Assembly: GCF_907164915.1 (NCBI RefSeq)
Contig: NC_061863.1
Span: forward strand, 3,037,840 to 3,101,839
Origin: Impatiens glandulifera
Lineage: Eukaryota; Streptophyta; Magnoliopsida; Ericales; Balsaminaceae
Direction of reading: 5' to 3'
DNA: 64,000 nt
The notes beneath the pieces are model-generated. The model worked only from the letters and a program-made list of their open reading frames with translations, was not told the origin of the DNA and made no database searches. This document shows, piece after piece, positions 1 to 15,392 of this stretch; the first letter of the stretch is position 1; every line of letters begins with the position of its first letter. A program made the translations under genes and the position numbers.

Positions 1-341
1 CTCATCAATTGCATGTGAAAGGTTTCAAATGTATGCATTTATCATTGCATTTGATTGAAAATTTCTCATTTGCACATTGATATTAATACCCATTTAACTG
101 ACTCATTCAATTAATATTTAATCCAAATATATTATTTATTTTTATGCAATAAAATGCATTATGCAAATAAATTAAACCCCACTTGGATTAATGGAAAAAT
201 GCTACATTTTGCTATTTTTCCAATGTGGACAAATCCACTAACTCGATTTTATTCTTGGGACTCACCCAATCTCAGAATTGTTTTTGAATTCTCATTTTCA
301 TTCATATAATGGAAATAATCTACATAGTCTAAATTCCAACA
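1..341 (-). repeat. 3' LTR (partial) of the same element
   Basis: First 341 bases of the LTR on the minus strand, cut by the window start. About 339 of 341 bases agree with 5062-5402 with no gaps. The only differences I saw are near 239 and near 299. Confidence 0.85.
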
Positions 342-479
342 ATCCCCCACATGAATGGAAATTGAAAGATTAACCCGGTGAAGGTTCAACAGTTGAATTC
401 TACATAGGATAGGTAGGTGTAACCCTTTGAACCTTCCCTTGTGAAAGCATATAACTTTACTAGCTGATTAGTAGACTCG

Positions 480-761
480 ATGTCCTTGAACTATTCTGCC
501 TTTTGTGTAAACGATTACACACTTTCACATAGAATTCTCCCTGATACATGTCAAGCTCTCATGGTTGTGTCCATTTTGGCCATGGAACACGCGCCTGGTT
601 CTGTGAGAGGGTCTAGAATTGAGCCGTGCAATTCCTTCGAAGCGGCCCCACTTCTCCCTCACATAGGTGATCTCTTTGCTCACAAAGAATCATTAAAAGC
701 GATATGCTTATCCTCGTCAAAATATATATTGTTTTATTATAGGATTATTCCTCAACAATAA
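480..761 (+). CDS. Antisense ORF conserved between two LTR elements, function unknown
   Basis: A 93-residue open frame lies just inside the 3' LTR, on the strand opposite to the element. The related element at 37137-38941 has the same frame open at 37677-37958, also antisense, starting MSLNYSAFCVNDYT and ending in PQQ. The two differ by about a dozen substitutions, with no stop or indel. I recognise no domain, signal peptide or membrane segment. Plant LTR elements can carry extra antisense ORFs between pol and the 3' LTR, but conserved noncoding DNA that happens to stay open is equally possible. I lean towards noncoding. Confidence 0.25.
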   Translation: MSLNYSAFCVNDYTLSHRILPDTCQALMVVSILAMEHAPGSVRGSRIEPCNSFEAAPLLPHIGDLFAHKESLKAICLSSSKYILFYYRIIPQQ

Positions 762-3059
762 CTTTCCAAGTTAGTACAATTAGGTTGTCCCATTGAACCT
801 AGTTCTTGGGATCTCCAGTCTGCATAGGTTGGGTTTTCCTTCATACCAACTTATAATAGGCTAATGTCTCAAAAGACCTCAAACTATCTCTCTATTCAAT
901 AATTTGATTAGTGGATCCACAATGTTATCTTTGACTTACATAGTCAAATGTGATAACTCTATTAGAGAGTATAGTCTAATGACATTATGTCTAAGACGTG
1001 CATGTCTAGACTTGTCACTGACTCTAAGCTTGTCCAATTTCTAATTACTATCACAATAATTAGAAATTTATGTTGGTACATTCTTAGTTAACTTTGGAAC
1101 ATCTTCTAATAAGAAGCATATGATTCATACATGCTTATCATTTAATTTTTTTTATGAAAATATTGTTTACTTGGCTAACTAGTAGACAAAATGTCTTTGA
1201 ACTATTCTGCCTTTGTGTAAACGATTATATATTTTACATAAAAATATTTTATTTTTTCGACATAAGTCAAAATTATAGATTATAACGTTTAATCTATCCA
1301 TCATAATTTTCTTAGAAGATTTCCATACGTAGATTGCACTTCTAAGTGTAAACATATTCACTTTAAGACGTAAAGTTTTTCATTTAATAATATCAATATA
1401 TCATTTGATAACAACATGATATTTCGTTTAGTGCAATTCATATCCTTTATGAATTTAATCATTTTTATCGTAATTTTCAACGATAGAAATATCGTACAAA
1501 AGACACGTAATGAAATAACTTTCATTGTCTTCATGATATATATAATTGTCACATCCACTTTATAATAAAAGTATGATCAAATTTTTTATATCATTATTAT
1601 AAAATTTGTTATAAGTCATATCAAGACTTTATAAATTTTATTTTTCATTTATTTCATAAAATCCTTTTGAAGACATTGGTTCTTCAAAATTTTATGAAAA
1701 TAATGTCAAAATATGACACGTCTCTTGATTTCAAAATTCTCAAATCTAAAATATCGATATGAACACCAACTCAGCAAATATAAACAAGATATTTTCTTGT
1801 TATTTTATTTTTTTTTATAAAGTTGCGCAACTTTATCTTTTATGGAGAATATATTTCTCTAACAACAAATAATTTTTACATTTATCATAATATACACAAT
1901 TCTTTTTGTGTTATAATCAATAAAAAATATTTGCCCCCACATTCGTGTTGGTATCCTTTTTAAATCACACACATTTGTATGATTTAAATCAATGATTTTC
2001 TAATCAAGAAATTGTTACATAGTTCTTTTACAGATTTCTTTTGTTATACTTATCATACAATGAATAAGATAACTATATCATAAATATTTAATTGAATAAA
2101 ATATAATTTCCATACAAGAGATTAGAATGTTTATTCATATATAAATCATTCTTCACATAATCTCTACATAAGAAATTAAAAATATTTAATCAATTAAAAT
2201 ATTTATTTCAACACTTAATTTCTATAAAAGAAATTAGAATATTTAATCAAATAAATATTCACCATATCACATGATTTCAAAAAAGAAATCATAATGTTTC
2301 AAGCATCTTTGACCGAAGTCGCTTAAACATTTATTTCCGGTTGCACGTTTGCATCCCGTAATATCGGCACGTTTGCCACATTATTTCTCAAATCAAACAA
2401 GACTTTGCTTCTTTCATTTTAGTCACCACAATGACAAAACAACTATAATATATATAGTCAATAACATAGAAACGTAATCAGATAAATAATATGTCATATA
2501 TATTATTAAATAAATATATATACAACTTCATTTATCATTAAAAATACCGTTTAAAAAATACATGATAATTAATTAAAATATTAATTATTACACTTAATTA
2601 GAATGTTGATCATTTATCTTTAATCAAATATAAAACTAACTAATTATATAAATAAATATTTATGTCATTAATTCGTCAATTTCTTAATTAATAGTGACTT
2701 TTAACTTTCCACATGAGTTATTGTATACGAAAAGACACAATAATTTTATGAAAATTTTTAGTATTTTCTATTAAAATAAAATAGATATACAATAATATTT
2801 ATTCACGTGTATCATACATATTATGAATTAACACAAATTATCATATTATTAAATAACATGCATGTTATATATATAAGCAATCACTTAGAAACACAATATA
2901 TAACAACAAATGTACTTCATGTCTTACTCGAAGTAATTCTATTATCGTTCTTTGATCGATAATCCATGTGAAGAAACAATGCTCAAACCAAATCTCGATA
3001 GATCGTTCTCACCAAGATAATTTTTACGAAGATAATTTCGACTCACATAGTCGTCTCTT

Positions 3060-3359
3060 TAAACGCATTAATATAATGAGCTCTAACATAAATGACATTC
3101 ATTTTATGTCATCAAATGATTAATCACACAAGTTCTATAAAAGAAACTCTAATACAAATGACATTCATTTTATGTCATCAAATGATTAATCACACAAGTT
3201 CTATAAAAGAAATTAAAATGCTTCAAAATATAAATGACAAAGTCATTTTAGCAAATTAAATTTCAGTTATGTGCCCCAATTCATTTCATAATTTCTACAC
3301 AAGAAATTAGAATGATTCTAACATCCATGATTAAAATCATTTTGACAAATCAAATTATA

Positions 3360-3409
<50 letters not shown>

Positions 3410-3665
3410 AAAATCATTATGAACTCATTAATCTCATAATTTCTACACAAGAAATTAGAATGGATTCAACATCAATGACTTTAACAAGTCTGATTTTTAC
3501 AAAGAAATTATTGACTACCCATTCATCTCATAATTTCTACACAAGAAATTGGAATGGTTTCAACATTAATGACTTTATCAAGTCTGATTTCTACAAAAAA
3601 AAAATCATTGACAATCTCATTCATCTCATAATTTCTACACAAGAAATTAGAATGTTTTTTGATTT
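3060..3665. repeat. Tandem repeats inside the LTR element
   Basis: A unit of about 66 bp containing tgacattcattttatgtca is duplicated at 3088-3215. A motif of the form tttctacacaagaaattagaatg then recurs near 3290, 3440, 3535 and 3635. An (AT)n run occupies about 3355-3405. The short ORF over 3460-3690 is a product of these repeats. Confidence 0.7.
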
Positions 3666-3687
3666 CTACAAAAAGAAATCAAATCAT

Positions 3688-3770
3688 TAACTGGTTTCGA
3701 ACACGGGACCTCTCATCCATCACACACTATTGCGTCTGAACTTGAAACCACTGCACCAATGCGCCATTTC
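3688..3770 (-). repeat. tRNA-like sequence inside the LTR element
   Basis: On the minus strand this reads ggcgcattggtgcagtggttt followed about 45 bases later by gtgttcgaaacc, resembling RNA polymerase III box A and box B. It does not fold into a clear cloverleaf by eye. It is more likely a nested tRNA-derived SINE head than a working tRNA. Confidence 0.35.
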
Positions 3771-4523
3771 ATTGTTGTACCGCTTTTATGACCTTTTGTC
3801 TTCTTTCTAGAGACAACTTATACTTCATATTTGACTAGACTCTGTCAACAAATGAATATATGCACATTTAAAACGATAACATATTACCATAATAAAATGT
3901 AATATATAAAACAATGTATAAATAAAGATATCAGCTCTCTTTGTTTATTAAATCTTCCTACCATATTCTTATTAATTATATTGCTTAATTAAAAAGAAGG
4001 TATATATTATAATTAATTATTTTAAAACTGAAACCATATGTTTCAATTATAATTAATTTTAACACCATAAGTTTTATAAAAATTGAAAGCTAACATATTA
4101 GTTACTTTCTTATTCTTATTCATTATTATTAATAATTTTATTAACCAAACAAATCTTCAAAATAAAACTAGAACAAATTAAATTAATTATGTTCTAATTT
4201 ATTTTATATATAATATTTATATAATGAATATACATATTAAAGTTTTTTAAGAAAAATTTTATATCAAAATATACTAGCTTATAAAGTTAAGCTTTAACAA
4301 CATAAGAACATATGTGTTAATAATCAACATATTTATATACAATAAAGACTTATCTTTATTTGTTGATTTTTTTTTTCTTAAGATGAATCATTTCCATTTT
4401 TCGAAATGAGCATTATCTCTTTCGCAACACCGCGACTCGTATTTCTGAAACATCAAAGACAAAAAAAAATATTCGATGGCGCAAGATCTTAAATAGCTTA
4501 GCACAAAGAAACTGTTTTAAGAT

Positions 4524-5402
4524 TGTTAGTATTCTTGTCTTAAAATAACAGAAAATATATATAAAATGGTGTTACAGATAAATAAAAATAAATAAGATAT
4601 ACAAAGAACGAAATCACCGATTGAGATGTTGATTCGAGGCATGTGCTTAGCACATTTCCCTTAAAACAGTTCCACCGTCTCCTGTTTGTGCTGAAGCTTA
4701 TCGTAGATGGCTGTCTCCCAGGGTACAACGAATCTAGTAGTGATTCAGCACCAGAATCACTACACAACGAACTTGACCAACGTACCTGAACTATCACCGG
4801 GATCAAAGCAGAATTGTGTGAAGCCACAATTAAAATGATCAATGGAAGGTTTTTCTGAAAAACTAAGAAGTAGCTAGCTTCTTGTGATGTTGAAAATAAA
4901 ACCAATTAAAATTCATTTAGGGTGATTGAAAGATATAAACTATGTAATTCTGCAATTGTTATATCTCTCCTTAAGAGATATATAAAGATAAATTAGCCAA
5001 TCAACATAATGACTAATTTTTTAACGTAGGAATAAAATCAATTAATGCAATCAATTGCATTCTCATCAATTGCATGTGAAAGGTTTCAAATGTATGCATT
5101 TATCATTGCATTTGATTGAAAATTTCTCATTTGCACATTGATATTAATACCCATTTAACTGACTCATTCAATTAATATTTAATCCAAATATATTATTTAT
5201 TTTTATGCAATAAAATGCATTATGCAAATAAATTAAACCCCACTTGGATTAATGGAAAAATGCTACATTTTGCTATTTTTCCAATGTGGACAAATCCAAT
5301 AACTCGATTTTATTCTTGGGACTCACCCAATCTCAGAATTGTTTTTGAATTCTCATTTCCATTCATATAATGGAAATAATCTACATAGTCTAAATTCCAA
5401 CA
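4524..5402 (-). repeat. 5' LTR of the 1-5402 element
   Basis: 879 bp, with minus-strand ends TGTTGG and CA. The inner half matches the LTR at 38099-38941, including the conserved stretch around 4625-4790. The sequence following it on the plus strand begins agtac, a candidate 5-bp target duplication whose partner lies outside the window. Confidence 0.85.
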
Positions 5403-6832
5403 AGTACAAAATGGCCTTCTTTTTAATGGCAAAGTTGTATTAGTGAGGGTAAGGTAATTAAAGGCATTCTTTAGAAAGTTACATATTAGATAAGAGAAGA
5501 TTTAAAAATGAAATAATAAATACTTTATAAGAATAATTAACCCATTTTAATATTAATTTTTTTATTAATATTAAAACATTAAATATTATATAAAAATAAT
5601 GTTAAAAAATTGACAAATTATATTTTATTAAAAATTTCTAAACCATCAACTTATTATTTATATGTCATTATCAATATAAAAAAAATTATTAATTTAATCA
5701 CATCTCATATTTGATATTTGATGAAATAATGATTATTTTTGATAATAAAAAAAAACTTAAAATGTATTAATATATATAAATAAAATAAAAAATAATAATT
5801 TAAAATAAAATGTATTTTAATATTTTTGTTAATGAAACAAGTAGTATGATTGTTAAGAAAGAATTGATTTTTTCTAAATTATTTTAAAAACTAAAAAAGA
5901 ACGTGACTGTAATATTAATATACTATGTCTAATCACAAGTTCTTTCACCTTAGTTTCAAAATCGAGAGGATTTATGTTTAGTCTTTAAAATTCTTAGTTA
6001 GTGCATCTTAAACCTATCATTTAGCTGGAATGAAAGAATTTCACAAATTAATTTTTAAACAAATAACTTAACTTGAAAAGGGCTCATTCAGCTAGATTCT
6101 AGCAATTGTATTGAAAAGGGCCAATACATAAGGCGTGAGATTAATAAGATGAGTTGTAAATTTTGAAATGGTCTTAGAACCCTACAAGTGAGCTTCACTG
6201 CCAAACAGCCAAGTCATTCTAATTCAAAATTAGAATCATTTTTAATATGCAGTAATAAACCATGTAACCCAAGCAGTCATTTCTCTATATGTGAAAGAAT
6301 TCTACTTTTTACTTTACCCTCAATCTTTGACTGTTTGATTCTTCATCTTTCCATCTTTCTTCCCCACTCCACCATCACCTAAGTTTTCTTTGTCTGTTAA
6401 GAAAAATACATAAATCTTTATCAGATCATTCATATTATATAATCGTTGGTATTTGAAATCACTTTTGTTTTTGTTTCTGAATACAACAAACAATAAATCT
6501 AATTATGTTTTCTTTTCAAATATAATCTCATTTGGATCACTTAATAAATATGTCGAGCAAAGGTGTTTCCAAATTATGCACAAGGAAAATTCAGAAACTT
6601 TCTCATTATCAAACACACAGTTCTAGGATTTTTTGATCTCTGAGAGTACCCATTTCATCTTGTTTCATGGCAATATTAATTAGCTCTGAGTTGGCTAATA
6701 TGAAAACAGTAAGAGGAGAATCAAAGCAGTAAGAGCAATCCATTGAAAACCTTTTTCTGAAGAGAAAAGCAAATATGAAATCTGGTTATGAAGAAGTGTG
6801 TGATTTTCACATAAGGATAAGAAAAACCTTGA
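5403..6832. other. AT-rich intergenic DNA, no gene seen
   Basis: No recognisable coding region, RNA gene or repeat boundary. Short open frames near 6188-6382 and 6695-6966 resemble no family, and the latter are created by ggaattgg repeats of the next element. Confidence 0.6.
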
Positions 6833-7026
6833 GGGTGTGTTTGATAACCCTGGAATTGACATTGGAATTGGAATTGGAATTGGAGGGTCCAATTCCAATT
6901 CTTATGTTTGTTAGACACTTTAATATTAAGAATTGGAATTGGAATTAGAATTCCAATGGAATTCAATATAGTGTAATTTGATAGTTCTCAATTCCTATCT
7001 TTTTAGGTCGGAATTGTAATTCCAAA

Positions 7027-8370
7027 TTAACACGTTTTTCATGTTTTTGACATTTTAACACGTTTTTCACACATTAAACACGTTTTAGACGTTTTTCACA
7101 CGTTTTTTACACGTTTAACATATTTTCATATTTTGGCACGTTTAACACGTTTTTGACACGTTTAACACGTTTTTGGCACGTTTAACACGTTTTTAACACA
7201 TTTAACACGTTTTTCACGTCCTTGAAACGTCTAACACGTTTTTGACACGTTTAACATGATTTTCACGTTTTTAACACGTTTTTGGCACGTTTAACACGTT
7301 TTTGTCACGTTTAACACGTTTTGACATATTTAACACGTTTTTCACGTCCTTGACATGTTTAACACGTTTTTGACACATTTAACACGTTTTTCACGTCTTT
7401 GACACGTTTAACACGTTTTTGACACGTTTAACATGATTTTCACGTTTTTAACACGTTTAACACGTTTTTAACACGTTTTTGTCACGTTTAACACGTTTTG
7501 ACACATTTAACAGGTTTTTCACGTTCTTGACATGTTTAACACGTTTTTGACACATTTAACACGTTTTTCACGTCTTTGACACGTTTAACACGTTTTTGAC
7601 ACGTTTAACATGATTTTCACGTTTTTAACACGTTTAACACGTTTTTTATATTTTGGCACATTTTGCACGTTTTGGCACGTTTAACACGTTTTTTATATTT
7701 TGGCACATTTTGCACGTTTTGGCACGTTTAACAAGTTTTTCACATATTTAACACGTTTTTGATACGTTTAACACGTTTTCACGTTTTTGACACATTTAAC
7801 ACATTTTTTTACGTTTTTGACACGTTTACCACATTTTTGACATGTTTAACACGTTTTGGCACGTTTAACAAGTTTTTCACATATTTAACACGTTTTTGAC
7901 ACGTTTAAAACGTTTTCACGTTTTTGACACGTTTAAAACGTTTTCACGTTTTTGACACATGTAACACATTTTTTTTACGTTTTTGACACGTTTAACAAGT
8001 TTTCACGTTTTTAACACATTTAACACTTTTTTTACGTTTTTGACACGTTTACCACATTTTTGACACGTTTAACACGTTTTTCACGTTTTGGCATGTTTAA
8101 CAAGTTTTCACATGTTTGGAACGTTTAACACGTTTTTGACACGTTTTCATGTTTTTAACACGTTTAAAACGTTTTTAACACGTTGTTGACACGTTTCACA
8201 TATTTTTTATGATTTTGACACGTTTGACACATTTTTAACACGTTTAACACGTTTAACACGTTTTTCACGTTTTGGCACGTTTAACAATTTTTTCACTTAT
8301 TTGACACATTTAACACATTTTTGATACGTTTAACACGTTTTTATGTTTTTGATAGGTTTAACACGTTTTA
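7027..8370. repeat. CACGTTT repeat array, plus-orientation arm
   Basis: Dense degenerate repeat of about 9 and 18 bases built on acacgttt joined by tttgac, tttaac or ttggc. Each unit carries an ACGT core. There are roughly a hundred copies here, more than enough to explain the long frames rich in Phe, His and Val. Confidence 0.9.
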
Positions 8371-9050
8371 AACCTATCAAAACGTGTGAAAAACATGTTA
8401 AACATATTAAAAATGTCAAAAACATGTTAAATGTGCCAAAAAAGTGGAAAACGTGTTAAAAAACGTGAAAACGTGTTAAAACGTGTAAAAACGTGTGAAA
8501 AACGTGAAAACGTGTTAAAACATGTGAAAAACGTGTAAAAACATGAAAGATATGTGAAAATGTGAAAAACTTGTTAAAACGTGTGAAAAACGTAAAAAAC
8601 GTGTAAAAACGTGAAAAACATGAAAAACGTGAAAAACGTGTAAAACGTGAAAAACATGTAAAACGTGAAAAACGTGTGAAAAACGTGAAAACGTGAAAAA
8701 CGTGTGAAAACATGAAATATGTGTGAAAAACGTGAAAACGTGTGAAAACGTGTTTAAATGTGTGAAAAACATGAAAACGTGTTAAAACGTGTAAAAAACG
8801 TGAAACGTGTGAAAACGTGTAAAAAACGTGTTAAAACGTGTGAAAATGTGAAAAACGTGAAAAACGTGTGAAAAACGTGAAAACGTGAAAAACGTATGAA
8901 AAACAGGTGAAAAACAGGTGAAAAACATGAAAAACGTGTGAAAACGTGTGAAAATGTGAAAACGTGTTAAAACGTGTGAAAACGTGAAAACGTGTGAAAA
9001 TGTGAGAAAATGTCAAAAACGTATTAAATGTGCCAAAACGTGAAAACATA
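8371..9050. repeat. CACGTTT repeat array, inverted arm
   Basis: The same repeat in reverse complement (aaacgtg with gaaaa spacers). The switch in strand is abrupt near 8370, at the sequence cacgttttaaacctatcaaaa. This arm is about half the length of the other. Confidence 0.9.
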
Positions 9051-9280
9051 TTTTAAAAGTTAATATTTTGAACCGATATTTTATTTTACAAACATTGGAA
9101 TTAGAATTGAATTACAATTCTATCATTTTCCCAAACATAGGAATTGGAATTGAATTACAATTCTATCATTTTTCCAAACATAGGAATTGAATTGTAATTC
9201 AATGCCAATTCTCATGGAATTGGAATTAGAATTCCAATGTCAATTCCAATTCCAATTCCCCCTCATCAAACACACCCTGA

Positions 9281-9834
9281 ATGTTTATTATCAAATTTAA
9301 GATATATATATTCTTCTTGAATTCTTCTTAGAATTGGTTATCAAAAAATCTTTAACTTATTTATCGATAATAGAAGGACATTTTTCAATGTGATGACTTT
9401 CATTTAGGTAAAATTCTTAGTCACTTGAACTAATTATAACTTAGGAGAATATCTATAAAAAAAAATGAGTATAGAATGTGTTAAAAGAGAAATGACAACA
9501 ATGAATCAAGCACTTAGAAGTGCTATATGAGCTTGTCCGGATTCTCTAAATCAAAACATTAGAGATTAACCCTTCATAATCTTAATGGGAATATTCATGC
9601 CTTTAAACTTAAGATCAGAATTAATTAAGACAATTGTCTCCTTCTGAGAATCAAACAATTTATGTTATTAAAATTGAAATATAAGACCAATTCAATTTTT
9701 ACCCAAATCTCAACATGTTTCAAAACCATACAAACGATATTATCAGTCTTTGTAATTTAAACCATGAGAAAAAAAGAATAGATAAACGATTAGACTCGTT
9801 TCTAAAAGGCGAGAGCTTGGAGCCACTGAACACC
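9281..9834. other. AT-rich spacer downstream of DAHP synthase
   Basis: The part nearest 9834 should hold the 3' UTR of the minus-strand DAHP synthase gene. No other feature was seen. Confidence 0.5.
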
Positions 9835-12898
<3,064 letters not shown>

Positions 12899-12984
12899 TG
12901 AAGGAAAAAGAAAGGTTTTTTTTCAGACAATGAGCGGTAAGAAAGGAGTAATGGTTATAGATGAAGAGAGAGGATGGATTGAGG

Positions 12985-12993
12985 GTTTTATAG
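12985..12993 (-). promoter_or_regulatory. Candidate TATA box of DAHP synthase
   Basis: The minus strand reads ctataaaac about 90 bases upstream of the ATG. A start some 30 bases further on would give a leader of about 60 bases. A pyrimidine-rich stretch follows. Confidence 0.55.
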
Positions 12994-13200
12994 GAGATGG
13001 TTTAGGTAAGAAGACGGAGACGGGTGTTGGTGTGGCCGTAGGGTGGTGGCGGTGGCAGCAGCAGGGGTAGGTGGAAGGATGATCCTTTATTTACGCCAAA
13101 AGTATTAACCTATTTTCAAAACTCTCATTTTTATTAAAAAAATAATAATTTAAGATTCTAATAAGTGGAAAATGATAAAAGGTTAAAAATTTATTTTTAT

Positions 13201-13386
13201 ATAGAGGGATAGAGTGAGGGAATTTAGTGAGGGAATTTGGTGAGGGAATGACGTGGCATCACCTTCATTGGTTGGAAAATGTAAAAGTGAGAGAGAAAAG
13301 AGAGAAATTATTTGATTTTTTCAGCGAATAAGATTATGCCACGTCATTTCCTCACCAAATTCCCTCACCTAATCATTTCTCTCTAT
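13201..13386. mobile_element. Small MITE just upstream of DAHP synthase
   Basis: Terminal inverted repeats of about 60 bases: the left arm contains gtgagggaatttggtgaggg then aatgacgtggcat, and the right arm its complement ending in tctctctat. It is about 186 bp with no coding capacity. Flanking tata sequence blurs the target duplication, so the superfamily is undecided. Confidence 0.7.
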
Positions 13387-14535
13387 ATATATATATATTT
13401 TTTTTTTATTTTTTTTTAGCGATAATCAAATTTGCTTGTGCTAGTTCTCTCTCTCAAATTATTTTCTCTGATCATTTCTATTTAAAATTTATTCTCATTT
13501 TAATTTAAATTATATAAATTATAAATATTATAATTATAAATTTTTTATTTATTTATTTATTTAATATTAATTCAAGTTTTAAATAAAAATGAATTAAAAT
13601 ATGGGTCTCTTGTTAAATATTTTAAATAGAATTGAGTTTGATTAAGATAAATGTTATTAAATTTATTAATATATATAATTAAAATATATTTTTTTAAATA
13701 TTATTTTATTTAAATAAATTATTATAAAAAAATAAATTTTAAAAAAATTGGACAACCCAACTCCACACAATCTAGCCATATTCAATAAAAAAAATTCAAT
13801 ACTAGTTTAGATAAGATATAATTTTGAAATATACATTAATTTTATATATTGAAAAAATAATAATAATAATAATAGTTTTTTTATTTAAACTTAATTCCAC
13901 TTTAACTTTAAATGAAAATATTATTATTTTATATAAGCTCCATTATACTTTTAGATAAGATTAAGAAAAATTATAAATAACTATCATATATCTTACCGTC
14001 ATTATCCTTTTCTTCCATTCAAAGAGCTTGAGTGGAAATTGAACCTTTTGATTTATTTATTTTCTAAGTAAAATAACATTGAAAATAGTATTTTATTACA
14101 ATATCTTTAAAAAATGACAAGTTATAAAGGGTAACTAGTTAAAAAAAAATTATATGAAAGATTATATTAAATTAGCATGCAGTTAAGAAAAAAATTACGT
14201 TAAAAATGTGACTTTATAATTTAACTCAATATTTTTTTATCTAATTATTAAAAAAATATGACAAAACTTACATTTCTCCACTCATTTTATTTAAAATTGT
14301 TTTGACTTTATAATTTAACTCAATATTTTTTTATCTAATTATTAAAAAATATGACAAAACTTACATTTATCCACTCGTTTTATTTAAAAGTGTTTTGTTA
14401 TTTTTTTAAACCTACCTAAAATCATATACATTGAAAACATTCATTAGGTGAAAATAAAAATAGTTTCGAGAAAATAAATCTTCAAACACTAAATTTTGGA
14501 TCAAATTACCAATCAAATATAAAGTTCTACTAGGT
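13387..14535. other. AT-rich intergenic DNA
   Basis: A phrase of about 70 bases, including ctcaatatttttttatctaa and atgacaaaacttacattt, is repeated at about 14210-14280 and 14300-14370. No gene or RNA was recognised. Confidence 0.55.
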
Positions 14536-14543
14536 CTAATATT

Positions 14544-15017
14544 TAGGGATGGCAATGGGGCGGTTCGGGGCGGAGAATGCATTTACTATCCTCGCCCCGT
14601 TTTTATTTCGGAGATTTCTTTAATACCCTCCCTGCCCTATTCAATTTTTTTGGTTTCGGGGAATCCCCGCAGGGCACTGTTGTTAAAATATTTAAAAATA
14701 AAATAATTATAAAATAATATTATATAAACGAATTTTTTAATATAATATATTGTGATATTTTGAAATTTTATATTATTATAAAAAATAAATTTACAACTCT
14801 TATAAAATATAATGAATAAATAAATATAGTGATAATTTAATATATTTAATTATGTTTTATAGTGTTTGGGGCATAATTGAGGTGAGATCGGGGCGGGACG
14901 GAGCGGGAGACACAAATATCATCCCCGTCCCATCCTCATTCGATTTCGGGGAAAAACCATCCCAAACGAGACAATTCAGTTCAGTTTTCGTGGGGCGGTT
15001 TCAAACTGTCATCCTTA
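14544..15017. mobile_element. Non-autonomous hAT-type element with 8-bp target duplication
   Basis: The left end is tagggatggcaat and the right end is aactgtcatcctta, a decayed complement. The identical octamer ctaatatt flanks the element at 14536-14543 and 15018-15025, as expected of hAT insertions. Both ends have GC-rich subterminal blocks (ggggcgg, ccccgcc) with an AT-rich core. At 474 bp it has no transposase. Confidence 0.85.
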
Positions 15018-15392
15018 CTAATATTACTTATTATTAAATACTTATTTAAAAAAATAAGAATATTAAAAAAATCATCTAACTAATTAATTTAAGTTTTATA
15101 TTTTTTATATTTATAATGATTTTGATTATTTAATAACCAAATTCGAGGGTGCAATCTTAAACATTCGATTACACATTTAGGCATAAACCCTTAGTTTTTT
15201 ATCACCAATATTTGTGTTACTCAAGCCGACATTTCCTCCATAGACAAACCCTTAGGTTTTCTCACCAATGTTTGCGTTACTCAAGCCGATATTCCCTCCA
15301 TGGACAAACCCATAGGTTTTCTCAAGCCAACATTCCCGTTTTTGCTTCATTTACCAATGTTCGCTCACTCACATATAATAATTACTTCTTTT

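Larger units (their letters stand above)
1..5402 (-). mobile_element. LTR retrotransposon, reverse orientation, truncated by the window start
   Basis: Bases 1-341 and 5062-5402 are direct copies that I read as differing at only two positions. Read on the minus strand, the 5' LTR (4524-5402) begins TGTTGGAATT and ends in CA. A polypurine tract (complement of 342-350) precedes the 3' LTR, which runs out of the window. The interior (342-4523) has no recognisable gag, protease, integrase, reverse transcriptase or RNase H; it is AT-rich with internal tandem repeats. It therefore looks like a non-autonomous element mobilised in trans. The near-identical LTRs indicate recent insertion. A related truncated copy lies at 37140-38941. 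No standard tRNA-Met primer site was recognised next to the 5' LTR. Superfamily is not provable without pol; the TGTTGG end is common in Copia elements. Confidence 0.85.
6833..9277. mobile_element. Giant inverted-repeat (foldback) element filled with CACGTTT-type repeats
   Basis: The element starts gggtgtgtttgat at 6833 and ends with the complement, aaacacaccc, at 9277. Both ends are followed inward by ggaattgg-type repeats. A tga trinucleotide flanks each side (6830-6832 and 9278-9280), a possible 3-bp target duplication. The termini resemble PIF/Harbinger or Tourist elements, although those usually duplicate TWA. From about 7027 to 8370 the plus strand is almost wholly variants of acacgtttttgacacgttta. 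From about 8371 to 9050 it is the reverse complement (aaacgtgtgaaaaacgtg). The whole is thus an imperfect palindrome with unequal arms. There is no transposase. A shorter decayed relative may lie at 55310-55965. Confidence 0.8.

Noticed and set aside
480..761. An ordinary host gene
   Set aside because: It lies inside an LTR element and is repeated in another copy of the family.
1179..1558. Short minus-strand ORFs in the LTR element interior
   Set aside because: AT-driven frames not conserved in the related element at 37.2 kb and without retroviral-type motifs.
8456..9049. Long minus-strand frames encoding Phe/His/Val/Ser-rich repeats
   Set aside because: They are simple readings of the gaaaaacgtg repeat in several frames at once; no start context, no non-repetitive sequence.
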